NCBI GenBank assembly: GCA_029378245.1
Contig: JARKIF010000012.1
Span: forward strand, 1,550,001-1,614,000
Length of the DNA: 64,000 bases
Direction of reading: 5' to 3'
DNA from: Roridomyces roridus
Lineage: Eukaryota > Basidiomycota > Agaricomycetes > Agaricales > Mycenaceae
Shown here: in pieces, positions 33,083 to 44,750 of the stretch
Layout: every line of letters begins with the position of its first letter
How positions within the stretch are numbered: the stretch's first letter is position 1
Translations under genes and position numbers: made by a program
The notes under the pieces: generated by a model
Seen by the model: the letters and a program-made list of their open reading frames with translations, nothing else
Databases searched by the model: none
Told to the model about the DNA's origin: nothing

Positions 33083-34171
33083 AGTAATATACCCGCCGCT
33101 AGCAAAGTCGCTGGCGGCCACCGGTGGACACCGATGGACACCGGCGGCCGTTGGTTGTCATTGTCAAAGGGGCACCAGGATCGAAATTTCGTACCGGGGG
33201 AGGGGGGGGGGGGGGCTCCCGAGCAGGCTCGAAAAAAACTTCTACCTGTATATTAGTAAAGGTGTTTTGGAGCATGTAAACACCATTTTACCAGTTCAGA
33301 TTGTGCTATAACCACTCAGGGTAGCCTCCCAACCACCAGAACTTTGAATTGATTGAAATTTCCAAATTGGGACTGATATATTACATAATACAGCCTGTCC
33401 TGACAAGACATTCCCACAGAAAACAAGTGGATCATTGCTCAGGCAGACATGAGATGGGTCTGATTGACACTGGGGCCCTTCAACAAGCTTGTAATCAATC
33501 TTTTTTGTATGGTTGGGAGCCGCAGATTACTCGGACCGCCGGTAAATCACATGACCATGGGAATGATCTGCCTTATATAGGAGGGGAGGGGGGGGTGGGG
33601 GTCCAGCCAGGGTCGAAAAATACTTTTCGACCCTATATCCGAAATTCCGATCCCGATGCCCCCTTGGTCATTGTTTCCCAGCGAATCTGATGAATGTTGG
33701 TGATCGCCGTTGGCATTCATCAGATCACCCACTCAAGTTGATGAGACGGCCTCCCCACTGGGTTCCAGTGGGAGGTAGCAAAGACTCGCTCAATGTTTCG
33801 AGAACTTATTCGGTTCATCGTTGCTTCTCATGATTTACAACCCCTGGCTGATCCATCTGCGTGAATGAAGGGTTCAAGGTGATGTAACCCGTTCCTTCTT
33901 GCTGGTTTCCGACGGCTTCCAGGGGATTCCATTGAGTGAAGTATTTCTTTGGTTGTAGGAATTAGATACAGTCAACAAATTGCTGAGGAGCAAAGAATGA
34001 TTCACTGGAATCCGGTGGAATCCAGTGGATGCCGACGTTGGTTCAACGTGCCGATGTCATACTGCAACTCAAAGCTGTGCAAGTTGAACATCATGAACTC
34101 AAGATGGCCGTAGAAATATCTCGAAAAAATAAAAGCCCACGCACCACCAGCCCACCCAAAATCCACCACAG
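33083..34171 (-). repeat. long palindrome, right arm with a nested MITE
   Basis: Reverse complement of 31,936-32,514, split by the element at 33,165-33,666. Differences between arms are few (for example GGTGGACACC against GGTAGCCACC), which points to recent copying or ongoing gene conversion. It ends 70 bp from the stop of the DUF6533 gene at 34,241. Confidence 0.85.
33165..33666. mobile_element. hAT-like MITE, 502 bp, inside palindrome arm
   Basis: Perfect 8-bp duplication GTCATTGT (33,157-33,164 and 33,667-33,674). The ends CAAAGGGGCACCAGGATCGA and the complement of TCCCGATGCCCCCTTG are imperfect inverted repeats. The opposite palindrome arm shows the empty site with one GTCATTGT-type copy, confirming the insertion. 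It contains long G runs (33,196-33,215 and 33,582-33,600) beside related TCGAAAAA motifs. No transposase. Confidence 0.85.
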
Positions 34172-34240
34172 ACAGACTCTGGAGACTCGGAATCCTCTCC
34201 AGCTCTATGTACACAATAATATTACACCATGTTACATGAA

Positions 34241-35959
34241 TTATACAATGTCCCTATTATCCCGATCCATGTTCACTGTATCTATTAATCCAACCGTGTC
34301 CTGAGGGCCCGCCTCGTCGATATCCAGAGCCTCCAGAGGCAAAGTTATACTACTCGTCATCCCTCCGTCCACTGTAGAGGGGAGCTGTAAAGACAGGTCG
34401 TCCTTGACCGAAGCCACATCATGAAGATTCAACATAAGCCGGCATATCATCGTTACTGAGATTCTGTGTTCATATATTCAGTCACTTTTTCCGACGAAAA
34501 GGGAGAAACGCACGCAGAGGCAAACCAAGCTAGGCTCCCCGCGGTGATGACCTGTCAATAATTTCAATAACGCCTGGATGGATGGACGGATCCGTGGGCG
34601 CCGCGACACGTACATCTCCTTTCTATACCTCGCAATCAGCACAGTGAGAAATGAAAAGGAAATACACACATAGAGCATCACTATATTCGCCAGATTTATC
34701 AATCCAATCATCCTACGTTAACTGTGAGTCGGAGGTCCAAGGAAACCTGAGCCCGCAGTGGACTGACCCGAAGTAAGCTGCCCCTGCCAGTATCAGGTAA
34801 GTCGGATCCGACGGTCGGGAGACAGGCTAATTTAATTTACATACCATCCCGGACCATCGTCCCGAGCAGCGCACCCATGCCTACCCCGTCGCCCGCGGCG
34901 CGATAGAATGCGTAGGCGCGGTGCAGCGTCAACCCCAGGATTAGGATGTCGCATATCAGTCTGTGCGTTGAATGAAGGAACCGACCAGCAAAGACAAGCG
35001 ACGCACTGAGCTTCCCAAGCAGCGGCTATACCTGTGTTGACTACCATTAATTTCGGTGTTCTAGATGGGGAACAACGGTCGTTGACTGACGGAGTGCCCT
35101 GCCAGCTGGACGTGAGTTATGAGCGAGAACTTTCATCTCCCGGTGTAGTTACGTTTTATGTGATGTCGGGACGTGGCATCCGGGGACGTTGGTGGTCAGG
35201 GTGGTTTCTGAACCCATTACCGAGTACTGCATACCGCTTCAGGTCCCATAGAATGAGCAAAAGAAGAGACAGAGACGCACAGCACCCAGTGCCACAGTGA
35301 CGACTGCAGCGACTCCCAGAGCAGCAAAGACCCGGCGTTTGAAGCCGTACATCGCACAAACTCGGGCGGCCAATGTAACTCGGAGTAGGTTAGATCTGTG
35401 AATCGGTGATCCGAATTATAGCCAGCTCACCTCCGACAAAGAATTCTTGGATAACCAATAACCAGTCCTCGGCGCTGGAAAATCTCTTGCACCTTCAAGA
35501 ATCGTTGATTAGACAAAAAAAGGAGGGCTCGAGATCACGGACGCACATCTGCGAAATCGATCAGTGCTCATTGTCAGCGATGAGAACCGCGATTTACCTC
35601 GTCTGACAGGTCCCCGAGGAAGTAGACAGCGAGCACGATCGCGCTCGCTAGTGCGATATACCGAACGAGCACAAACCAGACCGCCCCGCGCTTCAAATTC
35701 GACAGATCGGGCCATACGTGGCTCACTTCCATCGGTAGCGTGAGTGCATGGTCGTAGCACAACACCACTGGAGAGATAATCCCACGTCAGCGTGCTTGAA
35801 ATCCGCAGCCGGATGTAGTAGACGCACCGAACCCCGCTAAAAATATACAACGCCGCAGGTGTCTGAAGGTGTCCTTGTGAATGTGAGTAGTAGGGAGGGT
35901 ACGTGGACGGCGTACTGGTCCTGGGCCAATGTGACTGCGTCCAGCTGGACGGAGGTCAT
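34241..35959 (-). CDS. DUF6533 seven-helix membrane protein, copy C
   Basis: The start MTSVQLDAVTLAQDQ (35,959) splices to HLRRCIFLAGF and VVLCYDHALTLPMEVSHVWP, the DUF6533 signature. Then follow GAVWFVLVRYIALASAIVLA, RVCAMYGFKRRVF, ALGVAAVVTVALGAVRLCLF, GMIGLINLANIVMLYV and RLMLNLHDVASVKDDL with a long acidic tail ending DRDNRDIV. Short introns of normal type connect the pieces. I did not trace every junction between 34,740 and 35,360, so the middle exons are less sure. Function is unknown; these proteins are abundant in mushrooms and receptor-like in topology. It lies head to tail with copy B. Confidence 0.8.
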
Positions 35960-37559
35960 GAAGGGGGGAGGCAAGAAGGGTCAGGGCGGCCATTATTTGA
36001 CAACTTGTCAAATGTCTGCGTTGACAGATCGTGCACCGCATGCACCGCACGACTCGGCCTTCGTTTTATCAACTCCAGTCTCCGGTGGTTCCGGGCGGGG
36101 ATCTGAGGAGGTTGTTGGAAGGAGCTGAAATGGCGATTGAATCAGTCATCGTTCTGATCTGTGAGGTTGAGTGAACACTGAACGCAGTCTTGAGTGCCTT
36201 GTTACCACTCCGATCAAATCGCGCTTTCATTTCGGCTAGACAAAATTATGCGGCGAGCGGGCGTCTGTGCTCGAGAGCTCGACTTGGCTCGACATAGCAA
36301 GGCCATTGGAGGTACTTATCTACATAGTATTTCCACAGTGTCTAGGGTACAAAAAATCAATCCACTAGCGGATGTTCGATGACCGATCCCGCCTGCGCCC
36401 CAAATGAGCAGTGGGTTGGCAGTGGGAACAGTTCGGAGTGTGGGAATTATGGGGGTTCGAATTGAAGCTTGAAGTAGTAGTAGTTGGCACAGAAAGGAGG
36501 CTGAGGCAGCGACAGAGCCGGTCATAGGACGCTCCCGTTTTCTCGAGCCATGTTGACTTGGGACCCGTTGTCACGATGACTGGCCGCTCCCAGCGTCGAG
36601 CACCGCGTTCATGAGCAAAATGATGGTGTGGTGTTAGAGCAGTGGGTCGGTTAGTGTGCAGGATTCGGCCCAGAAATTAGACGAGGGATGGAGGAGATGA
36701 AGGAAAACACATACCAACTCCTGCACTTTCTTATCACTCCTCCGAGTCATCTACCTCCTCCCATTGAGGCCTTCACCTAGATTTCAGCCAAGGGGAAGCT
36801 CACCCGTCACACCTGCTCCCAACTCGGACTCTCCACTCCCGGAGTGCCCTATCCGACTCGGACTCGCAACCTGGTTGCCGACGAAGCGTTCACCGATTTG
36901 GCCCAGGCCCCGCATAAATGTCTCGAAACGCAGACTGCTTGAAGCCGTCTTGATGTGGATCCCGACCTGGATACTTTCAAAAACGGGTGTGGGGCGCACG
37001 GAGAGTCGCGACGCGATGAGGGAAAGGAGGAGATAGTGGAGATAGCGGCTTTGATAAGCCCGTTATGGAAACGCGAGATGATCGGAGTTATAACAACTCA
37101 CTATGCACTCCACTGAACGTGCGCACCGCAGCGCTCATGATATCAGACTTTAGCCTATCTGGGATGAAGGGCGGGATTGTTCGGGGCGGGATATGGATCA
37201 ACGTGATTTTCAGATGATTTGCACTGGCTTTGTGGTGCAATCTCGATTGTCAGAAAAGCGATCCCACTGTGGCACAGCTGCAGATCAAAGACTCGCTGGC
37301 GCTGGCGAAGAATAAGCTAGCTCCAAGTTGGTAACCGTCCAGGGCGCGTGTCCGTAGCGGACTCAGGAGCGTTGAGGATGTTCCGACCATGTGGTGGTCA
37401 ATGAAAGAGATGCGATCGAGTCACATGATGGTTTGAGCTCATGATTGATCGATCCGATCTCGGCATCACTTCGAGACCGTTGAAGGAACTTGAAGCTCGG
37501 GGAGAGGCAGCATGGATAAAGTTAAGAGGAGTGGTGCCGAACAACCGTACTAAGTACTA
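35960..37559. other. intergenic, no gene supported
   Basis: Open minus-strand frames exist (for example MTGSVAASASFLCQLLLLQA at 36,525 and a frame at 36,999-36,784), but no family resemblance or linked exons. It is the upstream region of copy C and downstream region of copy B. Confidence 0.4.
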
Positions 37560-39224
37560 TTACCCCTCGCTTGAAATCGTGATCGGAACGGCGAACTGGA
37601 GGGTCTCCATCTCCGTCGTGTTCAGTGCTGAAGCACTGCGAATCCCCCTAGCGCCCGCTTCGTGCAAGTTGAGCATTAAGCGGCAAAGTAGAGTGATCGA
37701 AAGGCTTGAATATTGTCATCACACATTCAAAATCTCGTGTAGAAGATTGGATAGTTCGCTGATGTCAAGGAGAGCAGGCCCACCAGAAGTGCCTGCATCG
37801 GGTTGGGAAATTGCATAACATGACGTTAGACGGATACGCACATCACCCAACTGCATTGGCAAATTCAATTAGAGTTGATGGCCTAGATGATACATACAGG
37901 ACTCACGTAGTAGGAGACGACGTTTCCGAGATTGGCCAGGACGATTACCCTCATTGAGATGTCTGGTCTGGGACACAAAATCTTTCTGAATTCAGTCAAA
38001 GGACTCACCCAAAATACATGCTCCCTGAAACCGAGTTAATTATTGAACGGTTGGCCAAGACAGGAGAAACAGGTCTGTGTGCTTACCATCCTTGACCATC
38101 CTGTGCAGCAGTGATCCGGAGTACAGAGGCAGAGAACGACGTTGATGCGCTCTCCAGACGGTTAAGATGAACACCAAGGTATCGCACGCCAGTCTGTGAG
38201 CTGATACATCACCTTGTTCAAACCAAGTGGCGGCGTTACCTACATCACGGCCCAGCCGGCTGCTGGCCCTGTTAAAGGTACAACAATGATTGTCAATTGG
38301 AAAGAAAAGTAACTTGCTCGTAGCTCTAGTGGTCTGGTTTGAGCTCAAAATTGTGCACGAGCGACGCAAGGACTCACTATTGGCGCGTAAACGCGGGATG
38401 ACATCCAGCCAATCCAGGTGCTTGAATGAGATCGGGATGTTGTCCATATAAGATCATCGCTCGCTGTGTGGAGAGGTACATTGAATAAGTATAAGGCGAA
38501 TATGGATGGGAGAAGGAGATCTGATTTCACCAAAGAGGTGGCCGCAACGGCCGAAGTCGCAGTTGCAAGACCAAGAAATACCCACTTGTTGAAACCATAC
38601 ATGGCGATAACACGAAGGGCTAGTGAGGCTGAATGAATAAGGAACGATTAGTACTCGAGCCATCAACCTGGGGCCGATCGCCAAAACTTGCCTTCCACGA
38701 GGACTTCCTGAACGATGATAGGAACATCCCATAGCCATTGTAGCTTCAGGCAGCTGGCCATTAAAGTAGTTGAGACAGACGGCGGCCAAAAGAGTATCCT
38801 TGGGTAGCTCACCTCTTGCGAAGGTCGTTGAGATTTCTTTTCTTCTAACCAGTGGAATACACACACCGCGTGGTCCAATGGCAAGAAGTAATACGGGAAT
38901 TGAGAAAGGGTTGTCACGAGGCCCAGATATCTGACGACGAGAAACCAGCAGGTGCTTGGCCGCACTTTCGACGACCGGATAGATTTGACCTCCATACTGA
39001 GACTCAAGAGGTGGTCATATATAAGTACAGCTGTCTGTGGTCAGGCACGGTGCATTTCAGAGTCGACAACTCGACGTACTTAGGCCTGCGAGGAACAAGT
39101 AACGGATGATTCGACTGGGTAGGTGTCAGCTGGGTGTAAGCTGAACAGACCGAGGCACCCACTGGTCAGAAGCAAAGGTGGCGTAGTCAAGGGCGCCTGA
39201 GTCTCCGGCCACGGAGAGGTTCAT
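37560..39224 (-). CDS. DUF6533 seven-helix membrane protein, copy B
   Basis: The start MNLSVAGDSGALDYATFASD splices to IIRYLFLAGL and TVLIYDHLLSLSMEVKSIR. Then come CWFLVVRYLGLVTTLSQFPY, LKLQWLWDVPIIVQEVLVE, RVIAMYGFNKWVFLGLATAT, TLVFILTVWRAHQRRSLPLY, SLLHRMVKDG, VIVLANLGNVVSYY and LMLNLHEAGARG, then a tail ending at TAA (37,560). Introns are 45-145 bp and the reading frame holds throughout the parts I checked. It is the intact close paralogue of the interrupted plus-strand copy A at 6.4-10.9 kb; even the 280 bp before the ATG are alike. It is probably the functional member of the pair. Confidence 0.82.
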
Positions 39225-39976
39225 GAGTAAGGAGTAACGGGGACTTTCGAGGCAGTGTGGGGCGTGGAAGGGGAAATCAAGTGCGATTGGAGGACTAAAG
39301 TCGCCGGTGAGAAAAGTGAGGCTTCGTGGCTTCGATCCGTCATGATCCCTGATGAACACCATCAAGATGATTAGATGGGCGGGATGGCTCCAGTTTGCCG
39401 GTGCCGAAGGACTGGAAGATACCAAGACAGGGATACTGCGAGTCTTGGGAGAAACGGTCATAGGAGAGCAAGCAGACGATGCAGACTGAGAGGGAATCGA
39501 GAAGGATTTCATCCGAGTCAATGATGCCTGAACGGTGCAAGATCTTCACACCAGTGGCAGATCGGGATGCGATGGCGGAGAAATCACCGCTGGAGTATGA
39601 TTCTGAGTATCAAAGGCGTACCCACGGCTGACAAAGGGTAAGTCTCCATGTTTCCAAAGACCCGCTGGCGAAGAGGAAGCTCCAGGTGCAAGGTGAGTAT
39701 CGCACCGGAGTCGGGATCGAACGTTGGGTTGTGGTGGTCAGTGGAAGAGAAGGAACTCAAGGCACCTGGCAAAAGAATCAACTCTTTTGGGAGGGCTCAT
39801 ATTCAACCATCGCCGAACAGGGAGTATGCAACTCACAAAGAGTAGCCCAAGATACAAAGAGACAACCGTTCTCTGACCTTGGACGGCGCGTGATGCGTGG
39901 ATGTAGGAACGGAAATGAAGGCCGAGAGAAAAGTTGTAATAGTTCGCATGTTCGAGAGGGTACGGAACCATTTCCA
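39225..39976. other. shared promoter region and spacer
   Basis: The part from 39,225 to about 39,560 (minus-strand upstream of copy B) matches 6,150-6,432 upstream of copy A, including GTGTGAAGATCTT and GCATCGTCTGCTTGCTCTCC. The remainder has no supported gene. Confidence 0.5.
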
Positions 39977-41002
39977 TCAAAAATTATCAGCACTGAATCT
40001 ACCATGCAGATACTCGTCCAGCCAAAAACGCGTCGCTGCATATCGTCAGCGTCAACACAGATCTCCCAAACCAAAAGATTGATACACACCTTTGATCTTC
40101 CCATCCCGTCTCAAACCCACAAACTCATCCGCTCTAATCAACAAATCAGCGGCACTTCCCCGAGCCGCGCTCTCCCACTGATCCGCATGATGCCCCTCGT
40201 AAACGGTGACCACAAACCGAACGTCCTCGACCGGCGAGCGTTTCGCCCATCTGTAGCAATCCGCCCTGAGGGAGTACGGCCATGCGACGAGGAGGACTTG
40301 CAGGTTGGGGCACTCAACCAAGAGCGTCTTGATTGCCTCCCATCCGAAACCGAGAGTAAAGCGGATGTGAGTGAGATTGGGGAGCGCCGGTAGCCCGGAG
40401 AGGACTCCGTGTCGACTGCCGATGTCTAAAATGCTGAGATGAGAGACCTGCGTTTGATATCGAGTTCGTCAATGATGGTTGAATGGAGAGTGAGTTACGC
40501 ACGGATGTGAGCGCTGGGTGCGTCATATCGATCGGGCCCCCGAACAACGGGGTCAAACAGACCGACATATGGTTCACCTGCTTCGACCGCGCGAGGATAG
40601 GAAGGAACCCAGGCACAGCCATACCTTCGCCCGTCAACCCCAGATCCACGAGCCCCTTGCAGCGCTCCAGAATATCTTCCTGCTCCGCGAGACTCCATAA
40701 ATGTCCAACCCGCGTGCCAGACTCGAGACAAAGATGTCGAACCGCACGTTGGAGGAATGCGGGTGATTTTGATTTCATTATATACGCGGGGCATTTGCTG
40801 GAACGGATGACTCGGAAGAGGAGGGGCTCGATCCTGTGTGTGTGGAATCAGCGAGCGAGGGTCGATCCACAAGAAAGATGACGTACCAGATGAGTACGCG
40901 CTGTGCGACGCGGAGCAGTGTGGGCACGGTACTTGGGTGCATGTATGCTGTGGTTTCAAAGATTTCGCGTTCGAGGTCGACAGGAAGGAAGGGTTCCGAC
41001 AT
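39977..41002 (-). CDS. F-box protein with LRR-like body
   Basis: It starts MSEPFLPVDLEREIFETTAY, the form of F-box seen in many agaricomycete F-box genes, then STVPTLLRVAQRVLIW and an intron. The body has AFLQRAVRHLCLESGTRVGH, EDILERCKGLVDLGLTGEG, KQVNHMSVCLTPLFGG, THLSILDIGSRHG, LPALPNLTHIRFTLGFG, CPNLQVLLVAWPY, ADCYRWAKRSPVEDVRFVV and DQWESAARGSAADLLIRADE. A last intron leads to RFWLDEYLHGRFSADNF and TGA at 39,977. About four exons, all open. F-box proteins recruit substrates to SCF ubiquitin ligases; the target is unknown. Intact as far as can be seen. Confidence 0.82.
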
Positions 41003-41379
41003 TGCACGCCCAGATGTTGTGCGCGGAAACTCGATAGAAAGGTCTGGGGTAGTTGATGGTGGTAAGAGTCAGGAAGAAAGCGCGGTCTTGATACATATAT
41101 CACCGAGCCTCCAGATGCTTGTGCAAAGGTTCTATCCGTGAAACTTGGCCCGAGTTCTCACCAGTTAAATTTGCTGTGGTATCCCATTTTTTTCGGAGGA
41201 AGATCGTGGTCACCTCGTTGGCAAACCCCAAAAGCCAATTAAGAATGAATTCTGGAAGATACCAAAAAATTAGCCATTAAAATATTAAGTACGAGTAAAT
41301 CTTCGCGGAGATCTTTGTCTCTCTCCGCATGTCTCCGTTTCCGTCAAACTCCGTGTCGTCAGAACCTGTGGCCATCCGA
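41003..41379. other. intergenic
   Basis: Upstream region of the F-box gene. AT-rich, no gene seen. Confidence 0.45.
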
Positions 41380-44283
41380 TCAAGTGGCCTCATTCGACGC
41401 AGCAGCAGCCAGAGCATTGAACTCGTACTGGGGAATATTCTGCCCCACACGACTGGAAAGAGAGCCCAGCTCCTCTTCCGACGGAGTCAGTCTCGCCTGA
41501 CTGAGCCAATCGTCCAAGGTGGCGGGCGTACGTGGCCATGGAACACTGTACGGTTGATATCGGCTCTGTTCCTGATCCGGAGTGGGGCTTTTACGACGCA
41601 GTGGCGAGGGTGGGGACACAGAGTCGGCGAGGAATGTGTAGGATGATGCGGGAAGCATGTGTCGGTGCGTCGCGCAGAGGGTTTTGTGAACGCCTAGTGT
41701 GTTTCCGCTGCCCGTCATTCATATCATGTGAGTCCGAGAAAAAGGAAGAATGGGATAAGATTTACGCACCAGACACAACATCCGATTCCAACGCTCAAAC
41801 ACCCACACGCCTCGCTTCTCGGGCCACCACCCAACAGAAGCCTTTGCTCTTCGGTGAAGTATACATCGGGAAGTTGCACAGCTACGGAGCCTAGGCCTTC
41901 GCCTTTGCCTGCCCAAGTCTTGGGCCCGCGAGTGGATGCACGAGTATACACTATCGACCCACTGGCAGCCCATACGCTTCGGCTCTTTCGTCGGAGGTCG
42001 GGCTTTGCTACTCGTCAACGGCAGTGGTAGAATGGATGGGGTCCACTTCTCCGGCAGGCTCTCTGGATCCCAAAGCGCGGTTTGGGCCTCCTCAATCTCC
42101 GCACCGCACGTTAACACGGTATCGCGGCACCAGTGGTTGCTCCCATATTGCAATATGGTCGACCATTACTGCATCCCACATTGCAATAAAGGCATACCTT
42201 GGCCGCACGGCCAAGATAGGCCTTTATTGCATTATGGGAATGTGATGCATTATGTACAACCAGAAGTGAGACAACTAGCGACATACTCGCGGCCATCAGG
42301 GCCGCAGATGCCGCCTGGGCACCCGTTCTGGGTTTGTTAGATCATTTTATGGTTATCGTGCGGCAGTTATGCCATCATATGTTGAATTCGGGTGGAACCG
42401 CCTTCGCATTCGGAGCAGTCCGGTATTCAGCAGTAGGCTTGGTGGATCCCACTCGGATTTAGATCAACCCTTGTCTCCCTCCAGTTCCGCCTGCTGTTCA
42501 TCTGCATCGAGCCCACCCCCCAGCTCCCTCTCAGTCAGAAACCAGGGCATCGGTATCACGTCCGGTTGTGCCTGGGAGGCCTTCCTGGGAGGAGATCCCC
42601 GTCAATGTTGTGTGAATATTGCACACGTATACGGCGGGTTTCGGTCACGTCGGCGACACACCTAGCAGGGAATTCTGCGGTATCTGTCGCATTCGGCGGT
42701 GGTATACCCGGACGCAAGTGTACGGCACATTTCCTTCGACTCAACCCACGTGCGCATGTGAGAGCCACGCTGCCATCGCCGGGAGGCAGCAATGGCAGCT
42801 GTCAATGCTAATTACCGTGAGCAAATCATTATACCCGACAAACTGGGAGCGGCTGGGAGCATGGCACTCGACATGAGACTCGGAGCTGTCGTTATAACTT
42901 ATAATTGAGTCGTAACTGTTATAACTTGAGGCGGGGTTGCAGCCTGTTGCAGCCCAAGGCTGTTTCGGCAGCCAGCTGGTTCCGTCATTCAATGTCAATC
43001 AGAATTGTGTTACGAACCGTTTGACAGCGCTTGAGTTGATCTTGCCGAATCATGCACCAATCTCTGAAAATTTCTAGGATCGCAGAAGCCAAGGAGTAGT
43101 TTGAACGGGCGGAGTGTTCGCGATCAGCTTCTCCGGTATCTATACACCCGATCCTGAATGAAATTTATGAACGGCCAAGGCAATGCATCTTTGCTCAATT
43201 GCAACGAAGAGTTGGTGCTCTTCTCCCCGTTATTTCATGTCTGTGGGTCATGTTGTAGTGGTCAGTGGATGAAATTTTGCTCCTTTATGATCATACAATG
43301 GAATAAAACACTCCTGCTGAGTTGATTTTGTTGTAGGACATTTCTTTCGTGTACAAAAGTAATATATTTCACCAAAACAGTAGCCGAGGAGTGCGCCACT
43401 CTTAAGTAAAACAGTTTATGTAGTTGCTGTGCTTATGCTACAGCGCCAGAATTTTTACCACAGTGAATTGCGGGCCCTAGGACACTGTCAATACCCCCCC
43501 TGAGGTTCTCTGAGCTCCACCAGTCCTGTGGGATGCCCGGAACTGATTTCTGATTGCGAGGTGAATTTGAATGGATGTATAATTACTGGAGCTATTCAAG
43601 TCGGTCAGAGGAGTTCAAAGGCTCCATAGGAGGGACCGTCACCTCATTCATTGGCTCCCATTTGAGTATTGCCCCGTGGTGTCTAATACAGCGCAAGTAA
43701 GTACATCCAGCACATATGGATCTACTCCAGTAGGCAGACATGCATGATACCTGGTTACACTTATCACACAAGCTTGAAAGGGCCACCCTGGGATGGCATG
43801 CATTCCCCATGCTCATGCACTCACCTGGAGGGGTACCATGAAGGAATAGGGCGGCATCATTGAACCTTGATGGAAAACATGGAAAGAGACCACGGAACGG
43901 CGCTGAGAGTCCAGATCTCACGGGGAGTCAAGGATATACAAGTAGCAGTTTGAGTGACAACTATCAGTAGGGGAGGGACAGCAGGAGGCGGAGAATCATT
44001 TGGACTGATTTGATACCGAATCAATCAATAACCCAACCCGAGCCGCGAGAGGGCGGTCAAGCTGCCATCGGCGGTTCGCTTATTCTCGCCACCCGAGGAG
44101 GCTGTGTTCCATAATGCATTAAAGTCAATCCCAGCCGCCCACTGAGGGTATGCCTTTAATGCAATGTGGGATGCAATACTGGTTGCCCACATTGCATTAA
44201 TGCTACAGCTACACCTCATCGCGGGCAATTGGTTGTCCCCCGGGACGGCGTGGGATTTGAGAGCGGAATGACAGCGACGGCAT
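41380..44283 (-). pseudogene. conserved agaricomycete protein, split by a 2.1-kb insertion
   Basis: The distal part (42,127 down to 41,380) reads VLTCGAEIEEAQ, LPEKWTPSILPLPLTSSKAR, PKRMGCQW, then VAVQLPDVYFTEEQRLLLGG, CGCLSVGIGCCVWC, GNTLGVHKTLCATHRHMLPA and SSYTFLADSVSPP, ending AAAASNEAT. I know this order (TCG, LPLP, GCQW, VQLPDVYF, C-rich core, YTFL) from mushroom proteins of unknown function; the paired cysteines and histidine suggest zinc binding. The proximal part lies beyond the insertion: IPMPSLSFRSQIPRRPGG at 44,290-44,230. Removing 42,128-44,217 and one copy of ATCGCGG joins the two in frame. A second lesion, a one-base shift near 41,950 between WVDSV and YTRAST, also breaks it. 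The true start is unclear (ATG at 44,283 at the latest). Confidence 0.7.
42128..44217. mobile_element. 2.1-kb palindrome-ended element with 7-bp target duplication
   Basis: It is flanked by ATCGCGG (42,121-42,127 and 44,218-44,224). The left end CACCAGTGGTTGCTCCCATA is followed by a strong hairpin (42,178-42,240: CCCACATTGCAATAAAGGC against GCCTTTATTGCATTATGGGA). The right end has hairpin-forming TAATGCATTAAAG / CTTTAATGCAATGTGGGA and finishes CTACAGCTACACCTC. Borders resemble those of the 8,411-9,018 repeat. Interior frames (42,369-43,000; a Cys-rich minus frame at 43,592-43,921 with CDKCNQVSC and CAGC) are not recognisable as transposase. Superfamily unknown. Confidence 0.7.
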
Positions 44284-44742
44284 TGGGATTGACGAAGGGG
44301 AGAAAGAGGGAGACGCAAGAAGGCATGGTCCATGGACAGGAGCATTATGAAAAAGGGTCGTCCTTGAAACTTCTGTGGTCGATCACAGCCGCAAGGAATA
44401 TCAGCTTCAAATTCCAAGTAGCGGGATTAGGACGTACGTTCGAGCTCAGAGAACGTATAGTGGCTTCTCAGTAGGGTGAAAGTGGGCGGTTTAGATGGGG
44501 TTTATACAAGACAGCGTGTGGCAAGCGTGTAGTCTGAAAGGCTCGATCTTGGCACCTGAACGCGGGAAGCGACACGGAGAAGGGAGGACGTGGGAGGAAC
44601 GACGATTCCTTGGGATGGTGGAAAGTGGGAGTGACGCGTTTCTGTGATCCGTGACTTGTTACCATCACCGGCTCTGAATGATGCCGACGCCGAAAATGAC
44701 ATCCGTCAGCACCGCCTTCTTCCTCGTCCGAGTCTATACCCA
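44284..44742. other. likely 5' part or promoter of the split gene
   Basis: Minus-strand Ser/Pro-rich frames (for example 44,502-44,702) could be an N-terminal exon of the gene above, but I cannot link them. It ends at the target site of a MITE. Confidence 0.35.
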
Positions 44743-44750
44743 ATCTATAC

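Noticed and set aside
43592..43921. Zinc-finger gene on the minus strand (CDKCNQVSC, CAGC)
   Set aside because: A single short frame inside the 2.1-kb element with no linked exons; cysteine spacing fits no finger I can name.
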